Notes: generated from the letters alone by a model not told the origin. DNA of 64,000 bases from Billgrantia endophytica (GCF_002879615.1 NZ_PNRF01000028.1:1-64000), one strand, 5' to 3'; shown: positions 32,616 to 44,856, counted from the stretch's first letter. Made by a program: numbers and translations.

Positions 32616-32729
32616 ATGAAAGTTCGAGCTTCCGTCAAGAAGATGTGCCGCAATTGCAAGATCATTCGACGCAATGGCGCCGTTCGCGTCATCTGCAGCG
32701 AGCCGCGGCACAAGCAGCGTCAGGGTTGA
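32616..32729 (+). CDS. rpmJ: 50S ribosomal protein L36 (zinc-binding form)
   Basis: The smallest ribosomal protein, helping to organise 23S rRNA late in assembly. It is 37 aa, [20 protein letters not shown] then [17 protein letters not shown]. It has a complete zinc ribbon: Cys11, Cys14, Cys27 and His32. The zinc-binding form implies that a zinc-free paralogue may exist elsewhere in the genome under Zur. The SD TTGGAGAAGG precedes the ATG. Confidence 0.95.
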   Translation: MKVRASVKKMCRNCKIIRRNGAVRVICSEPRHKQRQG

Positions 32730-32756
32730 TCCTGGCGCTTGTTGAAAGCGGTGCTG

Positions 32757-32793
32757 GCATACCCCTTGCCCTTGTTCGGGTAAAGGGGTATGC
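32757..32793 (+). promoter_or_regulatory. Strong hairpin between rpmJ and rpsM
   Basis: An 11-bp perfect stem, GCATACCCCTT (32757-32767) with AAGGGGTATGC (32783-32793). An inner GCCC/CGGG-like pairing lies within the loop. It is followed after about 10 nt by CCTTTTG, so it is not a classic terminator. It lies about 58 bp before rpsM, the place where S4 represses the alpha operon in E. coli. Confidence 0.65.
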
Positions 32794-32850
32794 TGTTGCG
32801 CCTTTTGTAGTGACTAATCGAGCAAGCCGCTCAAATTTCGGAGTAAGCTG

Positions 32851-33207
32851 ATGGCCCGTATTGCAGGCGTCAATATCCCGGACAACAAGCATGCGGCGAT
32901 CTCGCTGACCTATATCTTCGGGATTGGCCGCACGCGTGCAGAACAGATCTGCGCTGCTACCGGCATCGCGCCGACTGCCAGGATTCAGGAGCTGTCCTCT
33001 GAAGAAGTGGACGCCCTGCGCAGTGAAGTCGGCAAGTACACCGTAGAAGGTGACCTTCGTCGTGATGTGACGCTTAACATCAAGCGTCTCATGGATCTGG
33101 GTTGCTATCGTGGTCTGCGTCATCGTCGCGGTCTTCCGCTGCGTGGTCAGCGTACCAAGACCAATGCGCGTACCCGCAAGGGCCCGCGCAAGCCGATTCG
33201 CAAGTAA
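32851..33207 (+). CDS. rpsM: 30S ribosomal protein S13
   Basis: 30S head protein that contacts P-site tRNA and forms intersubunit bridges. The 118-aa protein begins [26 protein letters not shown], with the helix-hairpin-helix region. It ends with the basic tail [25 protein letters not shown] precedes the ATG. First gene of the alpha group. Confidence 0.97.
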   Translation: MARIAGVNIPDNKHAAISLTYIFGIGRTRAEQICAATGIAPTARIQELSSEEVDALRSEVGKYTVEGDLRRDVTLNIKRLMDLGCYRGLRHRRGLPLRGQRTKTNARTRKGPRKPIRK

Positions 33208-33246
33208 CACGCACGTTCTGGCGTAAAGACAGGAATAGACATCAAC

Positions 33247-33633
33247 ATGGCTAACCCGCGTAGCAACCGTAAAAAGGTTAAAAAGCAGGTAGTGGATGCC
33301 ATCGCGCATATCCACGCCTCTTTTAACAACACGATCGTGACGATCACAGACCGCCAGGGCAACGCTCTTTCTTGGGCGACTGCCGGTGGTTCGGGTTTTC
33401 GTGGTTCTCGCAAGAGCACCCCGTTCGCTGCTCAAGTGGCAAGTGAACGTGCAGCGACCGCTGCAGCCGAGTATGGTGTGAAAAACGTCGACGTGCTGGT
33501 CAAGGGCCCCGGTCCCGGCCGTGAATCCGCCGTACGCGCTCTGAGCGCTGCCGGCTTCCGCGTGCAAAGCATCACCGACGCGACGCCCATTCCCCACAAT
33601 GGCTGCCGTCCGCCGAAGAAACGCCGCGTTTAA
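33247..33633 (+). CDS. rpsK: 30S ribosomal protein S11
   Basis: 30S platform protein near the E-site mRNA. The 128-aa protein has a basic N-terminus, the conserved [21 protein letters not shown] strand (in two adjoining blocks) and the [14 protein letters not shown] motif. It ends [11 protein letters not shown], where the preceding asparagine-glycine is the known isoaspartate site in E. coli S11. Confidence 0.97.
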   Translation: MANPRSNRKKVKKQVVDAIAHIHASFNNTIVTITDRQGNALSWATAGGSGFRGSRKSTPFAAQVASERAATAAAEYGVKNVDVLVKGPGPGRESAVRALSAAGFRVQSITDATPIPHNGCRPPKKRRV

Positions 33634-33645
33634 GGAGACAGATTC

Positions 33646-34266
33646 ATGGCTCGTTATATTGGACCGAAGTGCAAACTGTCTCGTCGTGAAGGCACCGACC
33701 TCTTTCTGAAGAGCGGTGTGACTCCCTTCGAGAAGAAGTGCAAATCCGAGCAGATTCCGGGTGTGCATGGCCAGCGCCGTCAGCGTCTTTCAGACTACGG
33801 CTTGCAGCTTCGCGAGAAGCAGAAAGTGCGTCGCATGTATGGCGTACTCGAAAAGCAGTTCCGCAGCTACTACAAGGAAGCCGCCCGTCGTTCTGGAGCG
33901 ACTGGCGAAGTCCTGTTGCAGCTGCTCGAGACCCGACTGGACAACGTCGTCTACCGCATGGGCTTTGGCTCCACCCGCTCCGAAGCACGGCAGCTGGTGA
34001 GTCACAAGGCCATTGCCGTCAACGGTCGTACCGTCAACGTGGCGTCCTATCAGGTCAAGCCCGGTGATGTGGTATCGATTCGCGAGAAGTCGAAGAACCA
34101 GGCGCGCATCCAGAGTGCACTCTCCATCGCCGCCAATCGCGGCGAGGTAGTCTGGATCGAGGTGGACGCGAAGAAGATGGAAGGCACCTTCAAGGCTATC
34201 CCGGAACGCGGTGACCTGACTGCCGACATCAACGAAAACCTGATCGTCGAGCTGTACTCGAAGTAA
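33646..34266 (+). CDS. rpsD: 30S ribosomal protein S4
   Basis: Nucleates 30S assembly and in E. coli represses the alpha operon by binding a pseudoknot near rpsM. The 206-aa protein begins [24 protein letters not shown]. It carries an S4 RNA-binding domain (about 95-157, with [28 protein letters not shown] sequence in two blocks). The zinc-type CxxC N-terminus is absent. rpoA follows after 85 bp. Confidence 0.97.
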   Translation: MARYIGPKCKLSRREGTDLFLKSGVTPFEKKCKSEQIPGVHGQRRQRLSDYGLQLREKQKVRRMYGVLEKQFRSYYKEAARRSGATGEVLLQLLETRLDNVVYRMGFGSTRSEARQLVSHKAIAVNGRTVNVASYQVKPGDVVSIREKSKNQARIQSALSIAANRGEVVWIEVDAKKMEGTFKAIPERGDLTADINENLIVELYSK

Positions 34267-34351
34267 GCGTCGCTAGTCGCGTCGGACCGGCCTCCTTGTG
34301 GGGCCGGTGTCGAGTACCGAGTAACCGTTAGGCAGCCTCAAAGGTGTAGTT

Positions 34352-35350
34352 ATGCAGCGTTCAGTGACAGAGTTTCTCCGTCCGCGCGATATCAAGGTCG
34401 AAGAGATCAGCGCTCATCACGCGAAGATCGTGCTCGAGCCTTTCGAGCGTGGCTTTGGCCACACCCTGGGGAATGCGCTTCGTCGCATTCTGCTCTCGTC
34501 CATGCCCGGCTGCGCCGTGGTGGAAGTCGAGATCTCGGGTGTCGAGCATGAGTACAGCGCGATCGAAGGTGTTCAGGAAGATGTCATCGAGATCCTCCTG
34601 AACCTCAAGGACGTGGCCATCCGCATGCACAGTCGTGACGAGGCGGTGCTCTCGCTGAACAAGCAGGGCCCGGCCGTGGTGACCGCGGGTGACATCGTTC
34701 TCGACCATGACGTCGAAATCGTCAATCCGGATCATGTCATCGCCCACGTCAACGAGGGTGCTGAGCTCAAGATGCAGCTCAAGATTGCCCGTGGCCGTGG
34801 CTACGAGCCGGCGGATGCCCGTGTCGGTGCCGACGATGAGTCGCGTGCCATCGGTCGCCTGCAGCTGGATGCCACCTTCAGCCCCGTGCGGCGCGTCTCC
34901 TATGCGGTCGATGCGGCACGTGTCGAGCAGCGTACCGATCTCGACAAGCTGATCATCGACCTGGAAACCGACGGCACCCTGGATCCCGAAGAGGCCATCC
35001 GCCGCAGCGCCACCATCCTGCAGGAGCAGCTGGCAGCGTTCGTCGACCTGGAAGCCGACAAGGAACAGGAAATTGAAGAGGAAGAGGATCATATCGATCC
35101 CATCCTGCTGCGTCCCGTAGACGATCTCGAGTTGACCGTCCGCAGTGCCAACTGTCTGAAGGCCGAGAATATCTACTACATCGGTGATCTGATCCAGCGC
35201 ACCGAGGTGGAGCTGCTGAAGACGCCGAACCTCGGCAAGAAGTCCCTGAATGAAATCAAGGACGTGTTGGCAGCACGCGGTCTGTCCCTGGGCATGCGGT
35301 TGGAGAATTGGCCTCCGGCGAGCCTGAAGGACGACAAGGCCTCCGCGTGA
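34352..35350 (+). CDS. rpoA: DNA-directed RNA polymerase subunit alpha
   Basis: Assembles the core enzyme and contacts activators and UP elements. The 332-aa protein has an N-terminal dimerisation domain with [20 protein letters not shown] (about 36-55). A glutamate-rich linker ([14 protein letters not shown]) comes next. The C-terminal domain has the [23 protein letters not shown] helices. A GC-rich inverted repeat (GGACCGGCCTCC...GGGGCCGG) lies in the gap before it. SD is weak. Confidence 0.98.
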   Translation: MQRSVTEFLRPRDIKVEEISAHHAKIVLEPFERGFGHTLGNALRRILLSSMPGCAVVEVEISGVEHEYSAIEGVQEDVIEILLNLKDVAIRMHSRDEAVLSLNKQGPAVVTAGDIVLDHDVEIVNPDHVIAHVNEGAELKMQLKIARGRGYEPADARVGADDESRAIGRLQLDATFSPVRRVSYAVDAARVEQRTDLDKLIIDLETDGTLDPEEAIRRSATILQEQLAAFVDLEADKEQEIEEEEDHIDPILLRPVDDLELTVRSANCLKAENIYYIGDLIQRTEVELLKTPNLGKKSLNEIKDVLAARGLSLGMRLENWPPASLKDDKASA

Positions 35351-35389
35351 GCGTCGACTCGAGTCCCAGTTTGGTAAGGAATTGCAACC

Positions 35390-35785
35390 ATGCGTCATCG
35401 TAAGAGTGGTCGTCACCTGAATCGTACCAGCTCGCACCGTCAGGCCATGTTCAAGAACATGTCTGTCTCGCTGGTCGAACATGAAGTGATCAAGACAACC
35501 CTGCCCAAGGCCAAGGAGCTGCGTCGCTATATCGAGCCGCTGATCACTCTGGCCAAGCAGGATAGCGTCGCCAACCGCCGTCTGGCCTTCAGCCGTACCC
35601 GCTCGAAGGAAGCGGTCGGCAAGCTCTTCAATGAGCTGGGTCCGCGCTACGCCGAGCGTCCGGGCGGTTACGTCCGTGTTCTCAAGTGCGGCTTCCGCAC
35701 CGGCGACAACGCGCCCATGGCTTTCGTCGAACTGGTCGATCGTCCGATCGTCGAGTCCGAGGAAGAGGCTGCCGCCGAGGAGTGA
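35390..35785 (+). CDS. rplQ: 50S ribosomal protein L17
   Basis: 50S protein near the tunnel exit. The 131-aa protein begins [24 protein letters not shown], strictly conserved. It ends in an acidic tail ([10 protein letters not shown]). SD AAGGAA precedes the ATG. It closes the alpha operon and is followed by a bidirectional terminator shared with convergent uvrA. Confidence 0.97.
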   Translation: MRHRKSGRHLNRTSSHRQAMFKNMSVSLVEHEVIKTTLPKAKELRRYIEPLITLAKQDSVANRRLAFSRTRSKEAVGKLFNELGPRYAERPGGYVRVLKCGFRTGDNAPMAFVELVDRPIVESEEEAAAEE

Positions 35786-35828
35786 CCCCCCGGCGGCGGG
35801 CCTGGCCCGGCAATGCTGTAGCAATACG

Positions 35829-35861
35829 AAAAACCCGGCTTCTCACGAAGTCGGGTTTTTT
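35829..35861. terminator. Bidirectional terminator between rplQ and uvrA
   Basis: A 13-bp stem (35829-35841 with 35848-35860, one G-T mismatch/wobble) and CTCACG loop. Runs of A on the left and T on the right serve both strands. It ends the long ribosomal protein transcript and probably also uvrA from the other side. The roughly 105 bp from here to the uvrA stop hold nothing else I can recognise. Confidence 0.9.
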
Positions 35862-35966
35862 ATTTCTACATCATCCGCGGGTGCGGCGTATCGACGACAG
35901 CCCTTCGCGGAGGCGCTGTCCCCGAAGCCGCTTAGCGTGATTGGGCTCCCAAGCGAGTGGGACGTT

Positions 35967-38828
<2,862 letters not shown>

Positions 38829-38858
38829 TCCCACCTCGTGACACGCAGCAAAACCTCG

Positions 38859-38888
38859 ATTATACGTCCGCGATCCACCGGGCAGCAA
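38859..38888 (-). promoter_or_regulatory. Putative sigma70 promoter of uvrA
   Basis: On the minus strand, TTGCTG (38883-38888), an 18-bp spacer and TATAAT (38859-38864), about 31 bp before the uvrA ATG. I found no CTGT-N8-ACAG LexA box within this intergenic region. Confidence 0.6.
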
Positions 38889-38907
38889 AGCGCCAGTCGC
38901 TCGGACG

Positions 38908-38936
38908 TTTCCTGCGTCGACCGGAACCGATAGAAT
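38908..38936 (+). promoter_or_regulatory. Possible promoter of the MFS gene
   Basis: TAGAAT at 38931-38936 with a weak TTTCCT (38908-38913) at 17 bp. It is divergent from the uvrA promoter in the same gap. Confidence 0.4.
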
Positions 38937-38991
38937 AGACGGTCCATCAAGGGGCCCCCAGCCCATCGACCCATTGGATTCTCGTCACCTT

Positions 38992-40383
38992 ATGCGCAAG
39001 GTCTCTGGACTGCTGCTTGCCTCCGAACGTCGCGCCATCACCGGCCTGGCCAGCCTGTATGCCACACGCATGCTGGGGCTGTTCATGGTATTGCCGGTCC
39101 TGGCGCTCTATTCGGATGAGCTGATCGGGGCAACGCCATTATTGATAGGTCTGGCGCTGGGGATATACGGCCTGACCCAGGCGATACTGCAGATACCTTT
39201 CGGTCTGCTGTCCGACCGGGTCGGCCGCAAGCCGGTCATCGCGGGCGGACTGCTGCTGTTTCTGATTGGAAGTGTCGTGGCGGCTGGCGCGGATAGCATC
39301 GGCGGGGTGATCCTGGGCCGCTGTCTGCAGGGCAGCGGTGCCGTCGCCGCGGCAATCATGGCGCTGCTGGCGGACCAGACCCGGGAGCAGGTTCGTACCG
39401 CCGCCATGGCTACCATCGGGCTGTCCATCGGCGTGGCCTTTGCCGTTGCCATGGTGCTGGGACCCTGGCTGGCAGCGTCCTTTGGCCTCTCGGCCGTATT
39501 CTGGTTCACGGCGCTGCTGGCCGGGCTCGGCCTGGTGGTACTGTGGAAACTGGTGCCTCCGGCGCCTCGCAGAATGCGCCATCGGGACGTGGGCATCGAT
39601 CGTCGGCAACTGGCGGTCATCATGACCCGTGCTGACCTGTGGCGCCTGGACCTGTCGATCTTCGCCCTCCACCTGGTGTTGATGGCCATCTTCGTGGCGG
39701 TGCCCTTTCGGCTGGTGGAGGCGGGCATCGGGGTCGAGCGTCACGGCCTGACGTATCTGGGTATCATGTTGCTGGCCTTCGTGTGCATGGTGCCGCTGGT
39801 GATACTCGCCGAGAAGCGCCAGCGCATGAAGGCCATGTGCCTGCTGGCGATCGGTGCCATTGCCGTCAGCCTGGCGGGGCTGGCGGGCATTGGCAGCGGC
39901 GGAGCGGCACTGTTCGGCTGGCTGTTGCTGTTCTTCATCGCCTTCAATCTGCTCGAGGCCACCTTGCCGTCGATGCTGAGCAAGCTGGCTCCGGCTGGTG
40001 CCAAGGGAACGGCCATGGGGGTCTACTCGACCAGCCAGTTCCTGGGCGCGTTTCTGGGTGGCGTATTGGGAGGTTTCCTGGCCCAGCAATGGGGACTGTC
40101 GGCGGTGTTCGTCGGTAGCGCCCTCCTGGCCGGGATCTGGTGGCTGCTGATGCTTGGCATGCCGGCTCCGCCGCATCTGTCGAGCGAAGTCATAGAGCTG
40201 GATGAAAACCAACAGGAGGCGGCCCTGGATACGCTGATGGCGAGCTTTGCCGAAGTGGCCGGCGTTGAAGACGTGTTGGTCGTGCCAGAGGAACGGCTGG
40301 CCTATCTTAAGGTGGACCGGCGACGCCTTGACAAGGATGCGCTGGCTCGCCTGATCCGATCGAGCCGTCATCGCGGCGGTTAG
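38992..40383 (+). CDS. YajR-like MFS transporter with C-terminal cytoplasmic domain
   Basis: Inner-membrane major facilitator, substrate unknown, probably drug/proton antiport by family. The 463-aa protein has about 12 hydrophobic segments. The MFS motif [13 protein letters not shown] (about residues 68-79), lies between TM2 and TM3. After the last helix come about 65 residues with an acidic linker and the fold-like sequence [27 protein letters not shown], resembling the ferredoxin-like YAM domain of E. coli YajR. ATG 38992 is used; an in-frame TTG 18 bp upstream is possible, and neither has a good SD. It lies between uvrA and ssb, as in Pseudomonas. Confidence 0.85.
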   Translation: MRKVSGLLLASERRAITGLASLYATRMLGLFMVLPVLALYSDELIGATPLLIGLALGIYGLTQAILQIPFGLLSDRVGRKPVIAGGLLLFLIGSVVAAGADSIGGVILGRCLQGSGAVAAAIMALLADQTREQVRTAAMATIGLSIGVAFAVAMVLGPWLAASFGLSAVFWFTALLAGLGLVVLWKLVPPAPRRMRHRDVGIDRRQLAVIMTRADLWRLDLSIFALHLVLMAIFVAVPFRLVEAGIGVERHGLTYLGIMLLAFVCMVPLVILAEKRQRMKAMCLLAIGAIAVSLAGLAGIGSGGAALFGWLLLFFIAFNLLEATLPSMLSKLAPAGAKGTAMGVYSTSQFLGAFLGGVLGGFLAQQWGLSAVFVGSALLAGIWWLLMLGMPAPPHLSSEVIELDENQQEAALDTLMASFAEVAGVEDVLVVPEERLAYLKVDRRRLDKDALARLIRSSRHRGG

Positions 40384-40460
40384 CCTGCATCCCGGTAGTG
40401 CCGACAAGGCATCTCCGGTATTCGATAACGAGTATAGACAAACGAAATAGGGAGTCCAGC

Positions 40461-41063
40461 ATGGCCCGTGGTGTCAATAAGGTCATTCTCATCGGCAACC
40501 TGGGGCAGGACCCCGAGGTTCGCTTCATGCCTTCCGGCAGTCCTGTCGCCAACCTGCGCGTCGCCACTACCGATACGTGGACCGACCGCCAGAGTGGGCA
40601 GAAGCAGGAGCGTACCGAGTGGCACTCGGTGGTGCTGTTCAATCGACTGGCGGAGATCGCTCAGCAGTATTTGAAGAAAGGTGCACGCGTCTATCTCGAG
40701 GGCCGGCTGCAGACGCGCAAGTGGCAGGGGCAGGATGGCCAGGATCGCTACACCACCGAGATCGTGGTAAACGACATGCAGATGCTAGATACCCGCGGTG
40801 GAGATGCATCCGGCCAGGGCGCCGGCTTCGGTGGTCAGGCCCAGGGCGCTCAGGCACCTCAGCAGGGCGGCTATGGCAGTGCCCCGCCGCAGCAAGGCGG
40901 CTATGGCGGGGGGCAGCCTCAGCCTCAGCCACGTCCAGCGCCTGGGCCGGCGGGCGGCCAGCAGCCAGGTGGTCAGCAGCAGGGCGGTGGTCAGCAGCAG
41001 GGCAACTATGGCGCCCCCGATCCGGGCAGCTTCGATGACTTCGACGACGAGATCCCGTTCTGA
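40461..41063 (+). CDS. ssb: Single-stranded DNA-binding protein
   Basis: Coats ssDNA and recruits replication and repair partners. The ATG at 40461 gives 200 aa starting [21 protein letters not shown]. The OB fold covers about residues 1-112. A long linker (about 113-190) is rich in Gly, Gln and Pro with repeated QQGGYG units. It ends in the acidic partner-binding tip DFDDEIPF. The open frame 63 bp upstream is not part of the protein. The linker is longer than in E. coli SSB (total 178 aa). Confidence 0.97.
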   Translation: MARGVNKVILIGNLGQDPEVRFMPSGSPVANLRVATTDTWTDRQSGQKQERTEWHSVVLFNRLAEIAQQYLKKGARVYLEGRLQTRKWQGQDGQDRYTTEIVVNDMQMLDTRGGDASGQGAGFGGQAQGAQAPQQGGYGSAPPQQGGYGGGQPQPQPRPAPGPAGGQQPGGQQQGGGQQQGNYGAPDPGSFDDFDDEIPF

Positions 41064-41125
41064 TCGACCGCCCTGATCGTTGTGGCGTGCAGGCGCTCCC
41101 TGCGCAGGCTGCCGGAGGCAATTGA

Positions 41126-42010
41126 GTGAAGCTGTTGATACTGGATGCCGGCCATTGCCTGAACCTGGCGCTGGCCCGGGTCGCGCACCGGAGAAGCGAC
41201 ACCGAGCTGGCTATCGAAGCGGGCCTTGGTATCGAGGCCGACCATCTGCGTGAGCTGGCGCCGGATGCGGTGATCATACCGCCGCTGTCGGGGCCCATGG
41301 AGATCGAACCGGCCGCGGTGGTGTCCCATGGCGAGGGCGTCGATGCCTGCCTGGCGGCTTGTCGGGAGACCGATACGCCGCTGGTGTGGTGCGTCTCCGA
41401 TCAGCTCTATCAGGATGGCTTCGATACGCCCATTGACGAGCACGTCATTCCTGCCCCTCGTGACGAAAGCCTGCGACGTCTGATCGCTATCGGTGATCGT
41501 ATCCGCAGCAGCCATCCTCGTCATCTGATCGTACGGCTCGGGCCACTATTCGCCCTGGAGGGCGGGCATGCCTGGCTAAGCGGCGTCATCGACAGTCTGG
41601 TGGACGGTGAGAATGTGCGGGCGGCGCAGGACGTCATCTTCTGCCCCACCTCGGCTGACGCCGTGGCCATGGCACTGGTGGGTATGTTGCATCAGCTGAA
41701 CTGCGGCTCGACCGCCTGGGGGGCCTACCACCTGGCGGGAACGGAACCGGTGAGCGCCTATACCTTCACCTCGATGGTGCGCACGCAGCTGATGACCCGG
41801 CTGGAAGGGCTGGGTGAGCGGGTTGAGCTCGGCAGCGTCCAGGCGCTCAAGCATCATCATGATCAACCACTGCGGCGGGTGCTCAATTGTCGACGCGTGC
41901 TGGAAGCGTTCGGTGTGCACCAGAAGCCCTGGCGGCTGGAGGTGGGGCGGCTGCTGGACGATTGGTGCCAGGCGCGCCGAGGACCCGAGGAGGACGGCAC
42001 TCGCTCATGA
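41126..42010 (+). CDS. Degenerate RmlD-like NAD(P)-binding (SDR) protein
   Basis: 294 aa, resembling extended SDR proteins of the dTDP-4-dehydrorhamnose reductase (RmlD) type in length and layout. The usual N-terminal GxxGxxG is replaced by LDAGHCLNLAL (residues 6-16). The STDYVFDG block appears as SDQLYQDG (91-98). No Tyr-x3-Lys pair follows at the expected place (PRDESLRRLIAIGD). The C-terminal part (HLAGTEPVSAYTF...) keeps RmlD-like features. Cofactor use and catalysis are therefore doubtful. Its stop overlaps the start of the acyltransferase gene by 4 nt, so the two are cotranscribed. Function unknown. Confidence 0.65.
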   Translation: MKLLILDAGHCLNLALARVAHRRSDTELAIEAGLGIEADHLRELAPDAVIIPPLSGPMEIEPAAVVSHGEGVDACLAACRETDTPLVWCVSDQLYQDGFDTPIDEHVIPAPRDESLRRLIAIGDRIRSSHPRHLIVRLGPLFALEGGHAWLSGVIDSLVDGENVRAAQDVIFCPTSADAVAMALVGMLHQLNCGSTAWGAYHLAGTEPVSAYTFTSMVRTQLMTRLEGLGERVELGSVQALKHHHDQPLRRVLNCRRVLEAFGVHQKPWRLEVGRLLDDWCQARRGPEEDGTRS

Positions 42011-42774
42011 ATGCGATTCGCAGCCTGCTGTTCTACCTTGGCTATTTTCTTGCCATTCTGGTTTGCGGAGGCCTCTTTCTTCCGGTGGCTCCGCTATTGC
42101 CGCTGTCGGGGCGATATCGCCTTCTCAATCTCTACAATCATTTCATCACTGCCTGGTTCCGCTGGACCTGTGGCGTGACCTACCGGGTCAGCGGCAAGGA
42201 ACATCTGCCCGAAGGGCCCTGCGTCATCCTGGCCAACCATCAGTGCGAGTGGGAAACCATCTACCTGCAGATCCTGACGCCGCCGGTGTGCACGGTACTC
42301 AAGCAGGAGCTCTTGCGTATCCCGCTATTCGGGTGGGGGTTGCGGCTGCTGCACCCCATCGCGCTTGATCGCTCCAAGCCCGCACGGGCGATGCGCCAGG
42401 TATTGACTCAGGGTGTGCAGCGTCTGAATGAGGGTTTGTCGGTGCTGATCTTCCCCGAGGGCACCAGGGTGGCTCCCGGTGAGCGGCGACGCTACAACAA
42501 GAGCGGTACCGTGATCGCCTGTCGAGCCGGGGTGCCGGTATTGCCTGTGGCGCATAATGCCGGCGAGCGCTGGCCGGGGCGCCACTGGATCAAGAACCCG
42601 GGGGTATTGAGCGTGGTGGTGGGCCAGCCCATAGCCACAGAGGGCAGAACGCCAGAGGAAGTGCTGGTCGAGGTGGAGGCCTGGATCGAGGCCCGCCTCA
42701 CCGAGATATCGGACGTACCTCGGCCACAGGTCCCGGCGCCCGCCCGCGAGCGAGGCGCCCGCTCCGTGCCATGA
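42007..42774 (+). CDS. 1-acyl-sn-glycerol-3-phosphate acyltransferase (PlsC family)
   Basis: Probably acylates lysophosphatidic acid or another lysophospholipid at the inner membrane. The ATG at 42007 overlaps the previous stop; the longer upstream frame is spurious. The 255-aa protein starts with a hydrophobic segment (about 5-32). The catalytic motif is NHQCEWE (about 78-84), i.e. HX4E rather than HX4D, a variant known in Pseudomonas LptA-type homologues. The second motif is FPEGTR (about 150-155). The third block, GVPVLPVAHN, is also present. A proline/arginine-rich tail ends the protein. Which lysolipid it uses cannot be told from sequence. Confidence 0.85.
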   Translation: MNAIRSLLFYLGYFLAILVCGGLFLPVAPLLPLSGRYRLLNLYNHFITAWFRWTCGVTYRVSGKEHLPEGPCVILANHQCEWETIYLQILTPPVCTVLKQELLRIPLFGWGLRLLHPIALDRSKPARAMRQVLTQGVQRLNEGLSVLIFPEGTRVAPGERRRYNKSGTVIACRAGVPVLPVAHNAGERWPGRHWIKNPGVLSVVVGQPIATEGRTPEEVLVEVEAWIEARLTEISDVPRPQVPAPARERGARSVP

Positions 42775-42801
42775 ACGAGGCGTTTGCGAGAGTGGCCATG
42801 T

Positions 42802-42838
42802 CACGAAAAGGCGCCTGATGATCAGGCGCCTTTTCGTG
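42802..42838. terminator. Bidirectional terminator between plsC-like gene and fabB
   Basis: A perfect 17-bp inverted repeat (CACGAAAAGGCGCCTGA, 42802-42818, with 42822-42838) around a TGA loop. A-rich and T-rich flanks on either side of the GC core serve both directions. Confidence 0.92.
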
Positions 42839-42861
42839 TGGTGTCGGCATCAAGCCGACGA

Positions 42862-44079
42862 TCAGTCGCTGTAGCGTTGCAGCACCAGACAGGCATTGGT
42901 GCCGCCGAAGCCGAAGCTGTTGGAGAGCACGCGCTGGATGGTCACGTCGTCACGGCGGCTGGTCACGATATCGAAGCCGGCGGCCTGATCGTCGAGCTCG
43001 TCGACGTTGGCCGAAGCGGCGATGAAGTCGTTCTCCATCATCAGCAGGCTATAGATGGCCTCCTGCACGCCGGTGGCGCCCAGTGAATGGCCGGTCAGCG
43101 ACTTGGTGGAGCTCATGGCCGGGGTGCTGTCGCCGAACACCTCGCGAATGGCCTTGAGTTCGGCCACGTCGCCCACCGGGGTGGAGGTGCCGTGCGTGTT
43201 GATGTAGTCGATGTCGCCCTCCACGGTGGCGAGCGCCTGGCGCATGCAACGCATGGCGCCTTCACCGGAGGGGGCGACCATGTCGTGCCCGTCGGAGGTG
43301 GCGCCATAGCCGACCAGTTCGGCGTAGATCTTCGCACCGCGAGCCTTGGCGTGTTCCAGCTCCTCGAGCACCAGCATGCCGCCACCGCCGGCAATGACGA
43401 AACCATCCCGAGCCTGGTCATAGGGGCGCGAGGCCTTCTCCGGCGTGTCATTGTAATGGGTCGACAGGGCGCCCATGGCATCGAACAGGCAGGAGAGGGT
43501 CCAGTGCTCCTCCTCGCCGCCGCCGGCAAAGACGATGTCCTGCTTGCCCATCTGGATCTGCTCCATGGCACTGCCGATGCAGTGGGCAGACGTGGCGCAG
43601 GCCGAGGAGATCGAGTAGTTGACCCCCTTGATCTGGAACGGTGTGGCCAGGCAGGCGGAGACGGTGCTGCCCATGGTGCGGGTGACACGGTAAGGGCCGA
43701 CTCGGCGCAGACCCTTCTCGCGCATCACGTCGGCGGCCTCGACCTGGTTGGCGCTGGAAGCACCCCCGGAGCCTGCAATCAGGCCGGTGCGCTCACTGGA
43801 TACCTGCTCCGATGTCAAGCCGGCGTCAACCACGGCCTGAGCCATGCTGACATAGGCATAGGCTGCCGCATCCCCCATGAAGCGGCGCAGTTTGCGGTCG
43901 ATCAAGTCTTCTAGATCGATATCCACAGCGCCAGCTACCTGACTGCGGAAACCGCGCTCGGCATACTCCTCCTTGAAGCGAATACCAGAACGCCCTGCCT
44001 TGAGCGCCTCGAGAACCTGTTGCCGGTCGTTGCCCAGGCAAGACACGATGCCCAGTCCAGTGACTACCACTCGTCGCAT
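42862..44079 (-). CDS. fabB: 3-oxoacyl-[acyl-carrier-protein] synthase I
   Basis: Elongating condensing enzyme needed for unsaturated fatty acid synthesis. The start at 44079 gives 405 aa beginning [18 protein letters not shown]. The catalytic set is complete: Cys161 in SSACATSAH, His296 in [10 protein letters not shown], Lys326 and His331 in [10 protein letters not shown]. The C-terminal NSFGFGGTN is conserved. SD GGAGGC is upstream. It lies 13 bp after fabA, the classic fabAB operon of gammaproteobacteria with anaerobic UFA synthesis. Confidence 0.97.
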   Translation of the reverse strand: MRRVVVTGLGIVSCLGNDRQQVLEALKAGRSGIRFKEEYAERGFRSQVAGAVDIDLEDLIDRKLRRFMGDAAAYAYVSMAQAVVDAGLTSEQVSSERTGLIAGSGGASSANQVEAADVMREKGLRRVGPYRVTRTMGSTVSACLATPFQIKGVNYSISSACATSAHCIGSAMEQIQMGKQDIVFAGGGEEEHWTLSCLFDAMGALSTHYNDTPEKASRPYDQARDGFVIAGGGGMLVLEELEHAKARGAKIYAELVGYGATSDGHDMVAPSGEGAMRCMRQALATVEGDIDYINTHGTSTPVGDVAELKAIREVFGDSTPAMSSTKSLTGHSLGATGVQEAIYSLLMMENDFIAASANVDELDDQAAGFDIVTSRRDDVTIQRVLSNSFGFGGTNACLVLQRYSD

Positions 44080-44092
44080 GGAAGCCTCCTGA

Positions 44093-44608
44093 TCAGAAGT
44101 TCGCGGTGGAGGTGAATAGGCCGACACGTAGGTCGTTGGCCTGGTAGATATCTCGGCCATCAACCGATACGGTACCATCGGCCATGCCCAGAATCAGGCG
44201 CCTGGTGATGATACGCTTGATATTGATACGGTAGATGACCTTTTTGGCATCGGGCAGGATCTGGCCGGTGAACTTCACCTCGCCACAGCCCAGGGCACGC
44301 CCTCTGCCCGGGTGGCCGAGCCATCCCAGATAGAAGCCTACCAGCTGCCACATGGCATCCAGGCCGAGGCAGCCGGGCATTACCGGATCGCCGGGGAAGT
44401 GGCAGTCGAAGAACCAGAGGTCGGGTGTGATATCCAGCTCGGCGATCAGTTCGCCCTTGCCGTGATCCCCGCCATCTTCATAGATGCGTGTGATGCGGTC
44501 GAGCATCAGCATGTTGGGTGCCGGCAACTGGGCATTGCCGGGGCCGAAAAGCTCACCGCGGCTGCACGCCAGCAGTTCTTCGCGTACGAAAGAGTGTTGC
44601 TTGGTCAC
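44093..44608 (-). CDS. fabA: 3-hydroxydecanoyl-[ACP] dehydratase / isomerase
   Basis: Dehydrates 3-hydroxydecanoyl-ACP and isomerises trans-2 to cis-3-decenoyl-ACP, the branch point to unsaturated fatty acids. The GTG at 44608 gives 171 aa and places the hot-dog fold residues at family positions: His70 in [11 protein letters not shown] and Asp84 in [16 protein letters not shown]. The open frame before the GTG lacks similarity. SD (CGGAAC) is weak. E. coli FabA has 172 residues. fabB is the next gene on the same strand. Confidence 0.96.
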   Translation of the reverse strand: MTKQHSFVREELLACSRGELFGPGNAQLPAPNMLMLDRITRIYEDGGDHGKGELIAELDITPDLWFFDCHFPGDPVMPGCLGLDAMWQLVGFYLGWLGHPGRGRALGCGEVKFTGQILPDAKKVIYRINIKRIITRRLILGMADGTVSVDGRDIYQANDLRVGLFTSTANF

Positions 44609-44728
44609 TGAGTCGTTCCGAGTCGCAGTTATTGTGGGCCTCCCGCGGCGTCGCGGATGCGGCATGGCACAAATGGCCGTCCACGCCCGGGCGGCCCCGA
44701 CTAGTCTACTGGCCGTGGCCGGCGATTG

Positions 44729-44746
44729 CACGTCAGGCATGACGTG
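44729..44746. promoter_or_regulatory. Palindrome upstream of fabA (possible operator)
   Basis: CACGTCA (44729-44735), GGCA, TGACGTG (44740-44746): a 7-bp perfect inverted repeat about 120 bp before the fabA start. On the minus strand a TAGACT -10-like element lies about 20 bp further downstream (near 44704-44709), so the palindrome would abut or overlap the -35 region. FabR/DesT-like control of fabAB is known in relatives, but the regulator here is unknown. Confidence 0.45.
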
Positions 44747-44856
44747 ACGGGGCCGACCGATTAAAGTGATGGCTCCAGGTGTCGATACTGATGAAAGGTC
44801 GATGCACTGCATGGGCGCGATTTCTTCACCCTTCATCCGTCAGACCGGGATACGAC

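Noticed and set aside
38829..38991. LexA box for uvrA/ssb
   Set aside because: Looked for CTGT-N8-ACAG on both strands between uvrA and the MFS gene and before ssb; no acceptable match.
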